Origin: Pseudomonas fluorescens
GTDB lineage: Bacteria; Pseudomonadota; Gammaproteobacteria; Pseudomonadales; Pseudomonadaceae
Length of the DNA: 64,000 nucleotides
Direction of reading: 5' to 3'
Assembly: GCF_902497995.1 (NCBI RefSeq)
Contig: NZ_CABVII010000018.1
Location: forward strand, 1 to 64,000
Every line of letters starts with the position of its first letter. The stretch's first letter is position 1. Shown here one piece after another: positions 17,283 to 26,987 of this stretch. The notes under the pieces are model-generated. The model worked only from the letters and a program-made list of their open reading frames with translations, had not been told where the DNA came from and did not search any database. The translations under genes and the position numbers were made by a program.

Positions 17283-19505
17283 ATGCCAGTCGAGCCATCC
17301 GACAACGAACGCTCCGAAGCCGCCCAGCCGAGTTTGCAAGCGCCGAACGCCCAGGCAGCGAAGTCGCCCCCGCCACTTGAGCGCAGCCGATTCGGCGGCA
17401 CGGAACGTCGGCATGAGCGTCCGGCCGACGACGACGACGCGCCGGTGTCGCGCAGCGACCTCAGCAAGGGGCCCCAGGAGGTCATCGAGCATCGCGAGGC
17501 CTACATCAACTGGAGCGTTCTGCTGATCTCATCGGTGGTGATCCTCGCCTTTTCGATCTGGGCCATCCTTACACCCGATCACGCGCGTATGACGATGAAA
17601 ATGGCGGTCGACTGGATCGCGACGAACCTCGGTTGGTACTACGTGCTCACGATGACGCTGGTGATCGGTTTCGTGCTATGGGTTGCATTGTCCAAGGAAG
17701 GCGACGTCCGGATCGGTCCTGACCACTCGCGGCCGCAGTACAAGCTCGTGACCTGGGTGGCGATGCTGTTCGCCGCAGGTGTCGGTATCGACATGCTCTT
17801 CTACTCGGTCACCGGCCCTGTCGTGCAGTATTTGTATCCACCCTCCGGCGAGGGCAGCACCGCCGCTGCGAGGCAGAATGCGGTTGTCTGGACCATGTTC
17901 CACTACGGCATCGCTGGCTGGGCGATGTATGCGCTACTCGGCATGGCGATGGGGTACTTCGCCTACCGGTGGGGCATGCCGCTGTCGATCCGGGCGGCGC
18001 TTTACCCGTTGCTCGGCAAGCGCGTGCGCGGTCCCTTGGGCGACGGCATCAGCATCATCGCGCTGGTCGGTACCGTGTTCGGCGTCGCCACGTCCATGGG
18101 CATCGGCGTCGTACTGCTGAGCGTCGGATTTTCGCTGATTTTCGGCCTGGAGCAGGGCCTCACCCTGCAGATCGCGTTGGTCATCGGCGCGGTGGTCCTG
18201 ACCATCGCGGCCACCACGTCCGGTGTCGACCGTGGCATCCGCTGGATCGCCGAACTGAACCTCTGGAGCGCCGTGGCGATGATGGTCTACATCCTCGTCA
18301 CCGGACAAACGGCGTTTCTCTTGAATGCCCTTGTCGAGAACATCGGCCAGTTCATTGTCACGTTCCCCGCTCGCACGCTGCAGACCTTCGCCTACGAGCC
18401 CGGGGGCGCCGAGTGGATGAGCGGATGGACCCTGTTCTTCTGGGCGTTCTGGCTGGCGTGGGGGCCTTTCGTCGGGGTCTTTCTCGCCCGTATTTCGCGG
18501 GGGCGCACGCTGCGCGAGTTCGTGATTGCGGCCATCACCGCACCGGTACTGTGCGACTTCATCATCGTCTCGCTGTTCGGCAATTCCGCTCTGTTTCAGG
18601 TGCTGCAGGGCAACATGGCGTTTGCCGAACTCGCGGTCCAGAGCCCGGAGCAAGGTTGGTACGCACTGCTGGGGATGTTCCCGGGTGCGACGTTCCTGAT
18701 CTGGCTGGCGACGCTCTCGGGGCTGCTGTTCTACCTCACGAGCGCAAACTCGGGCGCAATGGTGATGTCGAACTTCTCGGCCTCGATCCCGGATCCGTCG
18801 CACGACGGACCGAGTTGGCTGCGCATCTTCTGGGCCGTGCTCACTGCGGTGCTCACCGTGGCGATGCTGTTCGCAGGGGGGGTGACGACAATGGAGTACG
18901 CGACGCTGATCTTCGCGTTACCGGTGACGATCATCGCCTACCTGGTGATGGGGTCCTTCTACAAGGTGCTGCGAATGGAGCGGGCCGAGCGTGAGGGGAG
19001 GGTGCTGCGAAGACCGTCCATGGCCCCGATCGGCGGTCACGTTCCAGAGCGGTCCTGGAAGCAGCGACTTGAACAAATGCGCGCGTACCCTTCGCTGCGG
19101 CAGGTCACCCAGTTTCTTGATCGGACTGTGCAGCCGGCGCTCGACGAAGTCGCCGCTGAGTTTCGCAACCAGGGTTACGACGTCGAGCGGGACGCCATGA
19201 CCCATACGAGCGGCGTCAAGGAGCCAATGCTGCGGGTGTCGATGAACGCCTACCGTGACTTCCACTACCACGTCGCGATTGTCGAGGCACCGGTGCCGAT
19301 GTTCAGTAGCCGGATGTCACGTGAGACCGACGTCTACTACCGGCTCGAGGTCTTCACGCAGACCGGTTCTGGCGGCTATGACCTGATGGGCCTCACAAAA
19401 CAACAGGTCATTGACGACGTGCTCGAGCGATACGAGGCCCACCTCGCATTCCTCACCTTCTCCACGGAGACCGATACCGCGTCGGTACTCACTCCGCCGA
19501 TCTAG
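17283..19505 (+). CDS. BCCT-family betaine/choline/carnitine transporter
   Basis: A 740-residue sodium- or proton-coupled carrier. About 75 hydrophilic N-terminal residues rich in Pro, Arg and Asp precede a 12-helix core with INWSVLLISSVVILAFSIWAILTP and FFWAFWLAWGPFVGVFLARISRGRT, the latter highly conserved in BCCT. A soluble C-terminal tail of about 170 residues (from SFYKVLRMERAEREGR on) matches the BetT-type extension that senses osmotic stress. Choline uptake is the likely function, but glycine betaine or carnitine are possible. It stands alone, without bet genes, and codon use differs somewhat by eye from the flanking genes. Confidence 0.87.
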   Translation: MPVEPSDNERSEAAQPSLQAPNAQAAKSPPPLERSRFGGTERRHERPADDDDAPVSRSDLSKGPQEVIEHREAYINWSVLLISSVVILAFSIWAILTPDHARMTMKMAVDWIATNLGWYYVLTMTLVIGFVLWVALSKEGDVRIGPDHSRPQYKLVTWVAMLFAAGVGIDMLFYSVTGPVVQYLYPPSGEGSTAAARQNAVVWTMFHYGIAGWAMYALLGMAMGYFAYRWGMPLSIRAALYPLLGKRVRGPLGDGISIIALVGTVFGVATSMGIGVVLLSVGFSLIFGLEQGLTLQIALVIGAVVLTIAATTSGVDRGIRWIAELNLWSAVAMMVYILVTGQTAFLLNALVENIGQFIVTFPARTLQTFAYEPGGAEWMSGWTLFFWAFWLAWGPFVGVFLARISRGRTLREFVIAAITAPVLCDFIIVSLFGNSALFQVLQGNMAFAELAVQSPEQGWYALLGMFPGATFLIWLATLSGLLFYLTSANSGAMVMSNFSASIPDPSHDGPSWLRIFWAVLTAVLTVAMLFAGGVTTMEYATLIFALPVTIIAYLVMGSFYKVLRMERAEREGRVLRRPSMAPIGGHVPERSWKQRLEQMRAYPSLRQVTQFLDRTVQPALDEVAAEFRNQGYDVERDAMTHTSGVKEPMLRVSMNAYRDFHYHVAIVEAPVPMFSSRMSRETDVYYRLEVFTQTGSGGYDLMGLTKQQVIDDVLERYEAHLAFLTFSTETDTASVLTPPI

Positions 19506-19731
19506 CCAAAAATACCGGCAAAGCGGCCGGTTTCACGAGGCTCAAGATCACCTGGCAGTGCCTGGCCAGTCATTCGAGTCAGATCGCGCAATGGAATACT
19601 TGACGCATGGTATTGGCAAAGTTAACTGTTACCTGACTTTGCGCATGCCTGCTGGAAGCCTGCAGGACTCCTCGCAGCCGCCCTTCGCGATCAGGCTATG
19701 ATCAAGCTATCTGAACCGGACTCCCTGACCT

Positions 19732-20595
19732 ATGCCCGTTGATTTGCAAGAGCTCTACCCCAGACTGATCCATCTGATGCTCGACACGGTCTTCGTGGTT
19801 GACAGGGACAACCAGATTGCATTTGTGAGTGATGCCTGTGAGGCCCTGCTCGGTTACCGCGCCGACGAGCTGACCGGCACCCCGATCACCGACTATATGC
19901 ATCCTGACGACCTGGCGGTCACACGAGCCTCCATTATCCGGGTCATGAACGGTCAACCCCACTTCGATTTCCGCAACCGATATATCCGCAAGGACGGAGG
20001 CATCGTACACATCCTCTGGGCTGCCTTCTGGTCCGAGGAGGTGGGAGCGCGGATCGGTGTCGCCCGGGACGTGACGGCCCTCAGCCAGGCCGAGGAGGAA
20101 CTGCGTTTCCTCGCCCATCATGATCCCCTGACAGCGCTGACCAATCGGTCGCTGTTCAATGATCGACTGGACTCGGCCCTTCGCGCTGCACACCGCCAAA
20201 AGAGCACGCTGGCGTTGCTGTTTCTGGATATCAATGACTTCAAGGGAATCAATGATGTCCATGGACATGCAGCGGGCGACCGTGTGCTCTGTGTGATTGC
20301 ACGCCGGCTGGAAGGCTGCGTACGTGAGACGGACACGGTGGCCCGGATGGGCGGTGATGAATTCACTGTCCTGTTGACGGATCTGCAGTCGGAGGGCGCC
20401 GTTTCCGAGAAGATGGCGCAGATTCTCGCGGTCATGGCCGAGCCGCTGGGCCCTGAATTCGGCGGGATCAAAATGCCGTCCTGCAGTATCGGCGTGGCCT
20501 TTTATCCCGCGGACGGGGAGGATGCGGATACGCTGCTCAGCCATGCGGATGACGATATGTACCGGATAAAAAGGAACCGCTCTGCGGCGGGGTGA
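19732..20595 (+). CDS. PAS-GGDEF diguanylate cyclase
   Basis: A 287-residue soluble protein: PAS sensor domain (residues about 8-120, ending GVARDVTALSQAEEEL) and a GGDEF domain (about 125-285). The active-site loop is intact as GGDEF (207-211) and is preceded five residues earlier by RETD (198-201), the allosteric inhibition site. It should make c-di-GMP and be product-inhibited. No membrane segment and no EAL domain are present. The PAS ligand is unknown. It stands alone between the BCCT carrier and a small lipoprotein. Confidence 0.92.
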   Translation: MPVDLQELYPRLIHLMLDTVFVVDRDNQIAFVSDACEALLGYRADELTGTPITDYMHPDDLAVTRASIIRVMNGQPHFDFRNRYIRKDGGIVHILWAAFWSEEVGARIGVARDVTALSQAEEELRFLAHHDPLTALTNRSLFNDRLDSALRAAHRQKSTLALLFLDINDFKGINDVHGHAAGDRVLCVIARRLEGCVRETDTVARMGGDEFTVLLTDLQSEGAVSEKMAQILAVMAEPLGPEFGGIKMPSCSIGVAFYPADGEDADTLLSHADDDMYRIKRNRSAAG

Positions 20596-20763
20596 CGAGC
20601 TGGCGGGGTATCAGTTTTTATAGTGCTGAATATTTTGCATTTTTCTGCATTATAGAGGGTAGTGCTATTAAGTTTATCGTGATTCATTATAGTGTCGGCC
20701 TGCTGCCTGTCTAGTATCAGACCTGCATTCATATTGTGTTCACGATAAAAAAGGTGAAAGGTT

Positions 20764-21162
20764 ATGAATAAGCTGATCCTTTGCGCAGCGGTCATACTAT
20801 GTATGGCGGGTTGCTCATCTTCTGGCAATAAAGCTGCACTTGACGCCCATGCCGATGCGCCTGCGAACGCAAAACAACTCAGTGGTAGCGAAATAAACTC
20901 AACGGTCATAGGTCGAAAACACTCCAGCGTAACGTCGACCGGGTATCCTTTTTCTGAAACATTACTCGCCGACGGAACTGCAAGGATCCAGATTTCCAGC
21001 GAGTCCATGCAATCAGGTAATTGGGTTATCACAGAGGACGTAATCTGCATTACTTATCAAAAGTACGGTAAAGAATGCAATAAAGTCCTGAGTGATGGGA
21101 GCACAATTTGGTTTGTCGATAGTATGACAAATAAAACCAACAACAAATTTACCGCCAATTAG
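20764..21162 (+). CDS. Small lipoprotein of unknown function
   Basis: A 132-residue protein with a lipoprotein signal peptide (MNKLILCAAVILCMAGCSSS; lipobox Cys 17). The rest has GSEINSTVIGRKHSS and CITYQKYGKECNKVL, with two cysteines that could pair. It is AT-richer than its neighbours. AAAAAAGGTGAAAGGTT carries the ribosome site. I do not recognise the family; the Ser at +2 suggests sorting to the outer membrane. Confidence 0.75.
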   Translation: MNKLILCAAVILCMAGCSSSGNKAALDAHADAPANAKQLSGSEINSTVIGRKHSSVTSTGYPFSETLLADGTARIQISSESMQSGNWVITEDVICITYQKYGKECNKVLSDGSTIWFVDSMTNKTNNKFTAN

Positions 21163-21292
21163 AGAGGGGAGTATTTTGGTCTGGCTGATAATCTTTCAGG
21201 ATGACATTAGAGCAAACGATCGAATGTCAGCCTGAACGAATGGTGCGATTGATCTCAAGTGGTTACCAGACGTTGCCTCAGGAGAAAATATC

Positions 21293-21679
21293 ATGAGCAA
21301 CAATATCAAAGCTGTGTCGACCCGTGACTACAACGCTGTCGCCGCATCTGCTGGCAAATACGTTGAAGGCCTGAGGACGGGCAGTGCGGATACCCTCGCT
21401 GAAGCCTTCCATCCAGACGCCGTGATGTACGGCTTTTTGAACGGGAAACTGCTGGGCGGCCCGATTGGAAATCTCTACGCATTCGTCGAAGCGAATGGCG
21501 ATGCTCCCGACAGCGTCGCCCGAGTGGACATCTTGGCAATCACGCCGACCACGGCCGTTGTCCGGGTCGACATGGAGAAGGACGCCATTGGCGCTGACTA
21601 TAACGATTACCTGACCATGATCAAAATCGAAGGTGAATGGAAAGTAATCGCCAAGGTCTTCCACCAATTCGGAGCTTAG
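21293..21679 (+). CDS. NTF2-like (putative lumazine-binding/SnoaL-like) protein
   Basis: A 128-residue cone-shaped NTF2-fold protein: helix with YVEGLRTGSADTLAEAFHPDAVMYG, then strands ending MIKIEGEWKVIAKVFHQF. This matches the small putative lumazine-binding group of the NTF2-like superfamily, whose function is generally unknown. AGGAGAAAATATC precedes the ATG. A DUF6124 remnant on the other strand begins directly after its stop. Confidence 0.8.
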   Translation: MSNNIKAVSTRDYNAVAASAGKYVEGLRTGSADTLAEAFHPDAVMYGFLNGKLLGGPIGNLYAFVEANGDAPDSVARVDILAITPTTAVVRVDMEKDAIGADYNDYLTMIKIEGEWKVIAKVFHQFGA

Positions 21680-21769
21680 TCACACGATGAACTCGTTTGG
21701 TTTGTTTGAATCGGGTCCGTATCGGGATACCGGATCGGTGTCCGGCGGATTGGGCGTGACCTTGAACAT
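21680..21769 (-). pseudogene. Truncated DUF6124-family gene
   Basis: Reading on the minus strand from ATG 21769 gives MFKVTPNPPDTDPVSRYGPD, the characteristic N-terminus of small Pseudomonas DUF6124 proteins (usually about 100-130 residues). It stops after 29 codons and the downstream sequence is the end of the NTF2-like gene, so only the start survives. Confidence 0.65.
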
Positions 21770-21817
21770 ATGCTGATTCTCCATGCTAGGAGCCGCAGCC
21801 ATATCGCGACTAAACGA

Positions 21818-21900
21818 AGGTGGCGGCTGTGTGCAGGTTAGTCGACCGGTGAGAATCAGCATTGCCGGCGCGCCGAAGCGCCCTACACACAGCCACCATT
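21818..21900 (-). repeat. Inverted-repeat leader upstream of the DUF6124 remnant
   Basis: GGTGGCGGCTGTGTGCAGG (about 21820-21838) faces CCTACACACAGCCACC (about 21882-21897). The arms pair as GGTGG(CGG)CTGTGTGYAGG around a GC-rich centre. Its place just before the DUF6124 start suggests a conserved leader or attenuator that stayed behind with the gene fragment. Confidence 0.55.
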
Positions 21901-22502
21901 GAGTACAGATACAGAGATACTGACTTAATGATGCTTGTGAATCTTGCTGAATAACACCGGGCGACTAAACCCGATCACTGATGAGCAGTGACGCGAATCA
22001 AGTTACCGGGCAACCCCAAGGCGCACAAGCCGGCGGATTCTGGCGTAACCGTAGGCAACGACGCAAGGTTTTGTAGCTTTCAGGAAACAAGCAGTAGGAC
22101 GCTTAAACACGCGTCTTGCGCGGATGTTTAAATTGAGCGAACGAACATTTCTGCACGCCTATTTTCCGCACTCGACCGACACCACAGGTATCCGGCGTAC
22201 CACCGGATCGGCCGGCGTAGCGAATGCAGTTATTTCAGGGGGTTCTTGCGCGCCATGCTCAAGGTGTCTCCCCAGGCGAAGCCGCCCTCGCCGGAGGTGG
22301 GGAGCGACGCGCGGCACGGGAATCGTCGGCTACAACGTGCAGACATAGAAGTGTTTCCCAGTCACGAATAGCTTTAACCCTTCATCTGGAAAAAGCCCTC
22401 GCTGATCGACACGGTGAGACGTGTGAACTGCGGCAAAGCGGCGTTCCAACAGGCCATCCGTCTCACCAGGGTCTGTTGACGTTTAGCTCCGAACCGCCGC
22501 GA
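21901..22502. other. Gene-free stretch, probable recombination scar
   Basis: About 600 bp in which I see no convincing gene on either strand. The open frames are short and lack family character. It lies between the DUF6124 stub and the very GC-rich membrane protein gene, and composition changes abruptly near 22490, so it may be the junction of an acquired segment. Confidence 0.45.
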
Positions 22503-24935
22503 TCAGGGAAACGCGACCGCCGCCGCGAGATACAGCAGCAACGCCAGTAGCAACACCACGGTGAAGCCCAGGTGGATCGCCAGCAGGGTCGCCACCACGG
22601 CCGCCACCACCGATACGCTGGCGTTGACGCCCCAGGCGATCGGCACCAGTGCTTCGGCGCGCGCGGAGACGCGCCCGAGTCCGAGCGGAAACGGCATGCC
22701 CATGGCGAACGCCAGCGGCGCTACCAGCGCGGCGCAGATGCCGAACCTGGCGAGGGTCCCCACCGGCGCCAGCAGCTGGAACAACGGGGGCAGGGCGATC
22801 AGGTAGAGCAGGGCGATCGCGCAGATCGCCAGGACTGGCCGAGCGATCGGATGACGGGGCCCCACACCCGTTCCAATGTCCCCCCGCCGCCGGCCGGAGT
22901 AACGGCTGCCGAGGCCAGCGAAGATCAGGAACGCGCTGAGCGTTACCGCCACCGAATACAACGGGTGGCTGAGGAAAAGGGTGAACTTCTGGATGAAGGC
23001 GATTTCCACGAACATGAAGGCGAAGCCGATAGCGGCGAAGTAGGACACGACCCGCAGTTCGAACCTGGCCAAAGCCGCATTCCGAGAGCGCCGCTGGCGC
23101 CGCCGCGCCACCCATAGCGGCGCCAGGATCAGCAGCACGGCGGCCACGCTGGACTGCAGCAGCGTGGCGATCAGCACCGGATAGCCCCACTCCAGCATTG
23201 ACAGGCCGCCCTGCGCCTTCAGCGCCAGCAGTTCCGGCAGCGAGCGCCACTTGAAGAAGTGGAAGAAATACGGCCGGTCATCCATGGTCGGACGCACGTC
23301 GAACTTGTAGCGTGCCAGGAACTCCGCGCGCTCGCCGGACAGCAGGGCCTGCGCCGCTTCGAAGAACCAGGGCCGGTCGAGCAGGTTGTAGCGGTTCGCC
23401 TCGGCCACGGTCATCCCGGGGTAGTAGGCCAGGTCGAAGGAGCGCGCCCGGCAGAACTCCCGCAGCACGGCGATGCCGGCGTCGTCGAAATCCCTGTTGC
23501 TGACCAGCAGCGTCGCGGTCTTCCAGCCGCGGATCATGACGATGCGGCGCGCCGCGCTGGCCTGCCCGTCGCGCTCGATGGCCGCGGCCGCGGTGACCAG
23601 CAGCCTGGGAACATCGCGCGGCGGCAGGGTTACCCAGCGGGTGATGGCCAACAGGCCGCCGGGCGCGAGATGGCGCAGGTACTCGGCGAAGGCATCCACC
23701 GTGTACAGGTAGTTCTCGGACAGCGCATGCAGGCCGCCCGAGGCGGTGCCGAAGGAGTCCAGCAGGGCGATCTGGATCAGGTCGTAAGGCTCGCTGCGCG
23801 AAGCCACCAGGCCGCGCGCCTCGCCGATCAGCACACGGACGTTGGGCGCGCTGTACGGCTTGCCGGAGAAGTTGGCGAAGCGGCGCTGGACCAGATCGAT
23901 CACCTGCGGGTTCAGTTCGATGGCATCCACGGCGCTGGCGCCGTGGTACATCGCCTGCAGCACATCGGCGCCGGCGCCGCTGCCCAGCACCAGCACGCGG
24001 GGTTGGTGCAGCAGGTGATAGGGCAGAGCCGAGGTCAGGTAGTCCAGGTCGGCGAGCGGCTCGCGGCGCCCGTCATAGCGGTTCAGCACGGAAAGGCCGT
24101 CGCCATCGGTGAAGATGGCCAGTTGTGCGGGCGGTTCCTGCGTCGCGTTGAGGCTCAGGCCCGGCGCGTGGCGCAGGGGAATGGTCGGGCTGTCGACGAC
24201 CGTGAGCAGGCCCAGCGGACTCCAGGTCTGGGCGATTGCGCGCGCATCCTTGATACGCAGCGTCTGGCTCAGTTCCTTGTACTCGGAGGGCGACAGGGCG
24301 ATCCAGCGCCCGGGCACGCCGACCGGCACCGCGACTGCCGCCGCCAGCAGCAACGGCACGAGCCAGTGCCTGTGCCCCGTGCAAGCCATGCCGGCCAGCG
24401 CCCCGGCGGCGATGCCGGTGCCCCCCAGTAGCCGCAGCGCATCGACGGGCGTCAGGGCGAACAGCGCGGCGACGATCGCCAGGCTGCCCACGCCGGCGCC
24501 GAGAATGTCGAAGGCGTAGATCCGATGAATCTGTTCCTGAAAGCAGGTGAAGGTCAGGCAGATGGACACCGCCGCGCAGAAGAACGGCACGAACAGCAGC
24601 AGGTAGATCATCAGCAGGCGCGCCGACTGCCGTGCGTCCCAGAGGATCTCGAGGGGATTGAACGGAACCTGCTGGGCCAGGCTGAAGCAGGCGATGGCGC
24701 TCAGCCCGAACAACACCGCGCCGCCGATGAACACGCCGTGGAAGCGCGGCGCCAGCACAGGCCGCGCCAGCGCCACGGCGGTGCCGGCAGCGCCGTAGCC
24801 GAGCAGCGCGACGCTGATCATCATGTAGGCGAAATGGTGCCACTGGATGATCGAAAGCAGTCGCAGCAGCAGCACCTCATAGCCGAGCGCGGAGGCAGAC
24901 AGCAGCGCCAGGGCGAGCAATGGCGGCGAACGCAT
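22503..24935 (-). CDS. Membrane protein with central spermidine-synthase-like domain
   Basis: An 810-residue protein: about 7 hydrophobic segments at the N-terminus (residues 1-210), a soluble Rossmann methyltransferase/aminopropyltransferase-like domain (about 230-560, with VLVLGSGAGADVLQAMYHG then AIELNPQVIDLV), and about 6 C-terminal membrane segments. This is the fused spermidine-synthase-like membrane family, whose reaction is not established. ATG 24935 is preferred over TTG 24941 because GGAGG is 9 bp from the ATG. Translation probably couples to the upstream PCMT gene, whose stop overlaps the start. Very GC-rich compared with flanks. Confidence 0.8.
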   Translation of the reverse strand: MRSPPLLALALLSASALGYEVLLLRLLSIIQWHHFAYMMISVALLGYGAAGTAVALARPVLAPRFHGVFIGGAVLFGLSAIACFSLAQQVPFNPLEILWDARQSARLLMIYLLLFVPFFCAAVSICLTFTCFQEQIHRIYAFDILGAGVGSLAIVAALFALTPVDALRLLGGTGIAAGALAGMACTGHRHWLVPLLLAAAVAVPVGVPGRWIALSPSEYKELSQTLRIKDARAIAQTWSPLGLLTVVDSPTIPLRHAPGLSLNATQEPPAQLAIFTDGDGLSVLNRYDGRREPLADLDYLTSALPYHLLHQPRVLVLGSGAGADVLQAMYHGASAVDAIELNPQVIDLVQRRFANFSGKPYSAPNVRVLIGEARGLVASRSEPYDLIQIALLDSFGTASGGLHALSENYLYTVDAFAEYLRHLAPGGLLAITRWVTLPPRDVPRLLVTAAAAIERDGQASAARRIVMIRGWKTATLLVSNRDFDDAGIAVLREFCRARSFDLAYYPGMTVAEANRYNLLDRPWFFEAAQALLSGERAEFLARYKFDVRPTMDDRPYFFHFFKWRSLPELLALKAQGGLSMLEWGYPVLIATLLQSSVAAVLLILAPLWVARRRQRRSRNAALARFELRVVSYFAAIGFAFMFVEIAFIQKFTLFLSHPLYSVAVTLSAFLIFAGLGSRYSGRRRGDIGTGVGPRHPIARPVLAICAIALLYLIALPPLFQLLAPVGTLARFGICAALVAPLAFAMGMPFPLGLGRVSARAEALVPIAWGVNASVSVVAAVVATLLAIHLGFTVVLLLALLLYLAAAVAFP

Positions 24936-24937
24936 GT

Positions 24938-25681
24938 TCAACCGCCTCCGACCAGCGGCACGAAGCGCACAGGCAGCACCTGCCGGGTGGACACACTGCC
25001 ATCGCCGGCCTTCTCGATCAGCAGCAGGTACTGGATCATGAACGGCGCGCCGACCGGGATTACCATCCGTCCGCCGGCCTTGAGCTGGGCGATCAGTGGC
25101 GGCGGCACATGGCTCGCGGCGGCGGTGACGAGGATGGCGTCGTAAGGCCCGTGCTCGGGCCAGCCGTGGTAGCCATCGCCCAGCCGGGCCTGCACCTTCG
25201 CATATCCCAGCCGGCCCAGGCGCTCCCCAGCCTGCACTACCAGCGGCTCGATGATCTCCATCGTGTAGACCGCCTGCGCCAGCTCGGCGAGGATCGCCGC
25301 CTGGTAGCCCGACCCAGTGCCGATCTCGAGTACCACGTCGCCGGGCCCGACCTGCGTCAGGTCGGTCATCAGGGCGACGATGTAGGGCTGGGAGATGGTC
25401 TGGCCGTAGCCGATCGGCAGCGGGCGGTTCTCGTAGGCGTAGGGCACCTCGTCGGGCGGGACGAACTTATGGCGTGGCACCCTTGCCATCGCGGCCATCA
25501 CCGGCGCGGCAAACTCGGCCCTGCGGGTTTCGTCGCGGGTGACGGACGACATGTCGGCGATCTCCCGCACCATGGCGTCGCGCAACGGCGCGAACGGGTC
25601 GTCGGCATGCAGGCCGGCGGATGCCAGCGCCAGAGCGATAGCAGGCGCCAGGATGCGCGTCAGAAACATCACCGGCTTCAC
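24938..25681 (-). CDS. Secreted protein-L-isoaspartate O-methyltransferase
   Basis: A 247-residue PCMT-family protein with an N-terminal signal peptide (about 26 residues, ending GLHA). The core has RHKFVPPDEVPYAYENRPLP, GYGQTISQPYIVALMTDL and the SAM motif VVLEIGTGSGYQAAIL, all typical of PCMT, which methylates isoaspartate in damaged proteins. GTG 25681 is chosen since GGAGGAG lies 5 bp upstream. A secreted PCMT is unusual because SAM is cytoplasmic. It forms a two-gene operon with the membrane spermidine-synthase-like protein. Confidence 0.85.
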   Translation of the reverse strand: MKPVMFLTRILAPAIALALASAGLHADDPFAPLRDAMVREIADMSSVTRDETRRAEFAAPVMAAMARVPRHKFVPPDEVPYAYENRPLPIGYGQTISQPYIVALMTDLTQVGPGDVVLEIGTGSGYQAAILAELAQAVYTMEIIEPLVVQAGERLGRLGYAKVQARLGDGYHGWPEHGPYDAILVTAAASHVPPPLIAQLKAGGRMVIPVGAPFMIQYLLLIEKAGDGSVSTRQVLPVRFVPLVGGG

Positions 25682-26093
25682 AATGACTCCTCCGCCTGAG
25701 GAATAGTCGAATCGTATGGCCGGCGGGCTGGCTAGGCAAGCCGGGGGTGCCAGCGACCAAACCAGGCTGCGGCGACTGCCTGAGAAAATATCGCAACTAC
25801 TCTCGCAGGTCTCGCGCACCCACGCATGATCGGCGCGTTCGAATTCAGTCAATGGCAGCCTGTCGCCGTCAGCGGGTTCAGATCACTTCTGGTCAATCTC
25901 GAGGGGCGGAAAAGGGCCCGGAGCCAGACGTTCAGGTGTTCCTTGCCAGACAGTGCAATACAGTCTGAGCACGTCTGGTATCGATTGCCTGAAGGATGCC
26001 TCAGCGATATTAGAGGAGGAGCAGAGCGCCTGACGCAGAACGGGTGATGTTGATACCTCAGCGTGGCTCAGGTCGTTCCAAACCACTGACCAC
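25682..26093. other. Intergenic region upstream of the PCMT operon
   Basis: About 410 bp without a supported gene. The minus-strand extension of the PCMT frame through it has no family character. It should hold the promoter of the PCMT operon and the end of the puuE transcript. No clear hairpin or repeat was seen. Confidence 0.45.
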
Positions 26094-26987
26094 TCAGGCG
26101 GGGAATTGGGCTATCCAGTGCCTGGCAATCTCTTCGCGCCGGCAGATCCACACCGCGTCGTGGCCTTGCACGTAATCGAGAAAGCGCGCCAGCGCCATCG
26201 CACGACCAGGATGGCCACTGATCCGTCCATGCAGGCCGACGCTCATCATCTTCGGGTGTCGCGCGCCCTCCTGCCACAGCAGGTCGAAGGCATCCTTGAG
26301 CAGCCGGAAGAAGTCTTCACCGCAGGCGAAACCATTGGGCAGCAGATAGCGGGCGTCGTTGTTGACCAGTGTGTAAGGGATCACCAGGTGGGCGGGCGAG
26401 CCTGGGAGCCAATAGGGCAGATCATCGTTGTAGGCGTCCGAGCTATAGAGAAACCCGCCTTCCTCACGCAACAGGCGGCGGGTGTTCTGGCTGACCCTTC
26501 CTGTGTACCAACCTGTGGGGCGTTTACCGCAGATCTGCTCGATCACGTCGAGGGTGAGGCGGATATGGCGCCGCTCCTGGTCTTCAGGCATGTCGCGATA
26601 GTCCAGCCAACGGTAGCCATGCCCGGCAATCTCATGCCCGGCAGCGCAGAGCGCATGGCCAATCGCCGGGGTGAGTTCCAGTGCCAGGCCGACGGCGAAG
26701 GCGGTCAGCGGCAGGCCTCGGGCGCTGAACAGTTCCAGAATGCGCCACACACCGGCGCGTGATCCGTATTCGTACATGCCCTCGACGCTCAAGTCCGGTT
26801 CCCCCACACGCGGCGGGCGGCCCGGTAGCTCGTGAAGCCAGGCCTCCGACTGTGCATCGCCATTGAGGATGCATGACTCCGCGCCCTCTTCGATGTTGAG
26901 TACGAACTGGACCGCGACGCGCGCCTCACCGGGCCATCGCGGGTGGGGTGGGCAGCTGCCATAACCGATCAGGTCGCGAGCGGACAT
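26094..26987 (-). CDS. puuE: PuuE-type polysaccharide deacetylase-fold allantoinase
   Basis: A 297-residue NodB-fold protein beginning RDLIGYGSCPPHPRWPGEARVAVQFVLNIEEGAE, the classic PuuE N-terminus. CAAGHEIAGHGYRWLDY and TGWYTGRVSQNTRRLL are also characteristic. PuuE opens the allantoin ring to allantoate in purine breakdown without the metal centre of the other allantoinases. Length fits (about 300-310). Its ATG overlaps the stop of the GNAT gene (ATGA). No other ureide genes are adjacent, so a related amide substrate is possible. Confidence 0.85.
   Translation of the reverse strand: MSARDLIGYGSCPPHPRWPGEARVAVQFVLNIEEGAESCILNGDAQSEAWLHELPGRPPRVGEPDLSVEGMYEYGSRAGVWRILELFSARGLPLTAFAVGLALELTPAIGHALCAAGHEIAGHGYRWLDYRDMPEDQERRHIRLTLDVIEQICGKRPTGWYTGRVSQNTRRLLREEGGFLYSSDAYNDDLPYWLPGSPAHLVIPYTLVNNDARYLLPNGFACGEDFFRLLKDAFDLLWQEGARHPKMMSVGLHGRISGHPGRAMALARFLDYVQGHDAVWICRREEIARHWIAQFPA

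Noticed and set aside
22440-22500. GGTCTGTTGACGTTTAG considered as an insertion-sequence end
   Set aside because: No matching inverted end was found on the other side of the GC-rich block and no transposase is present.
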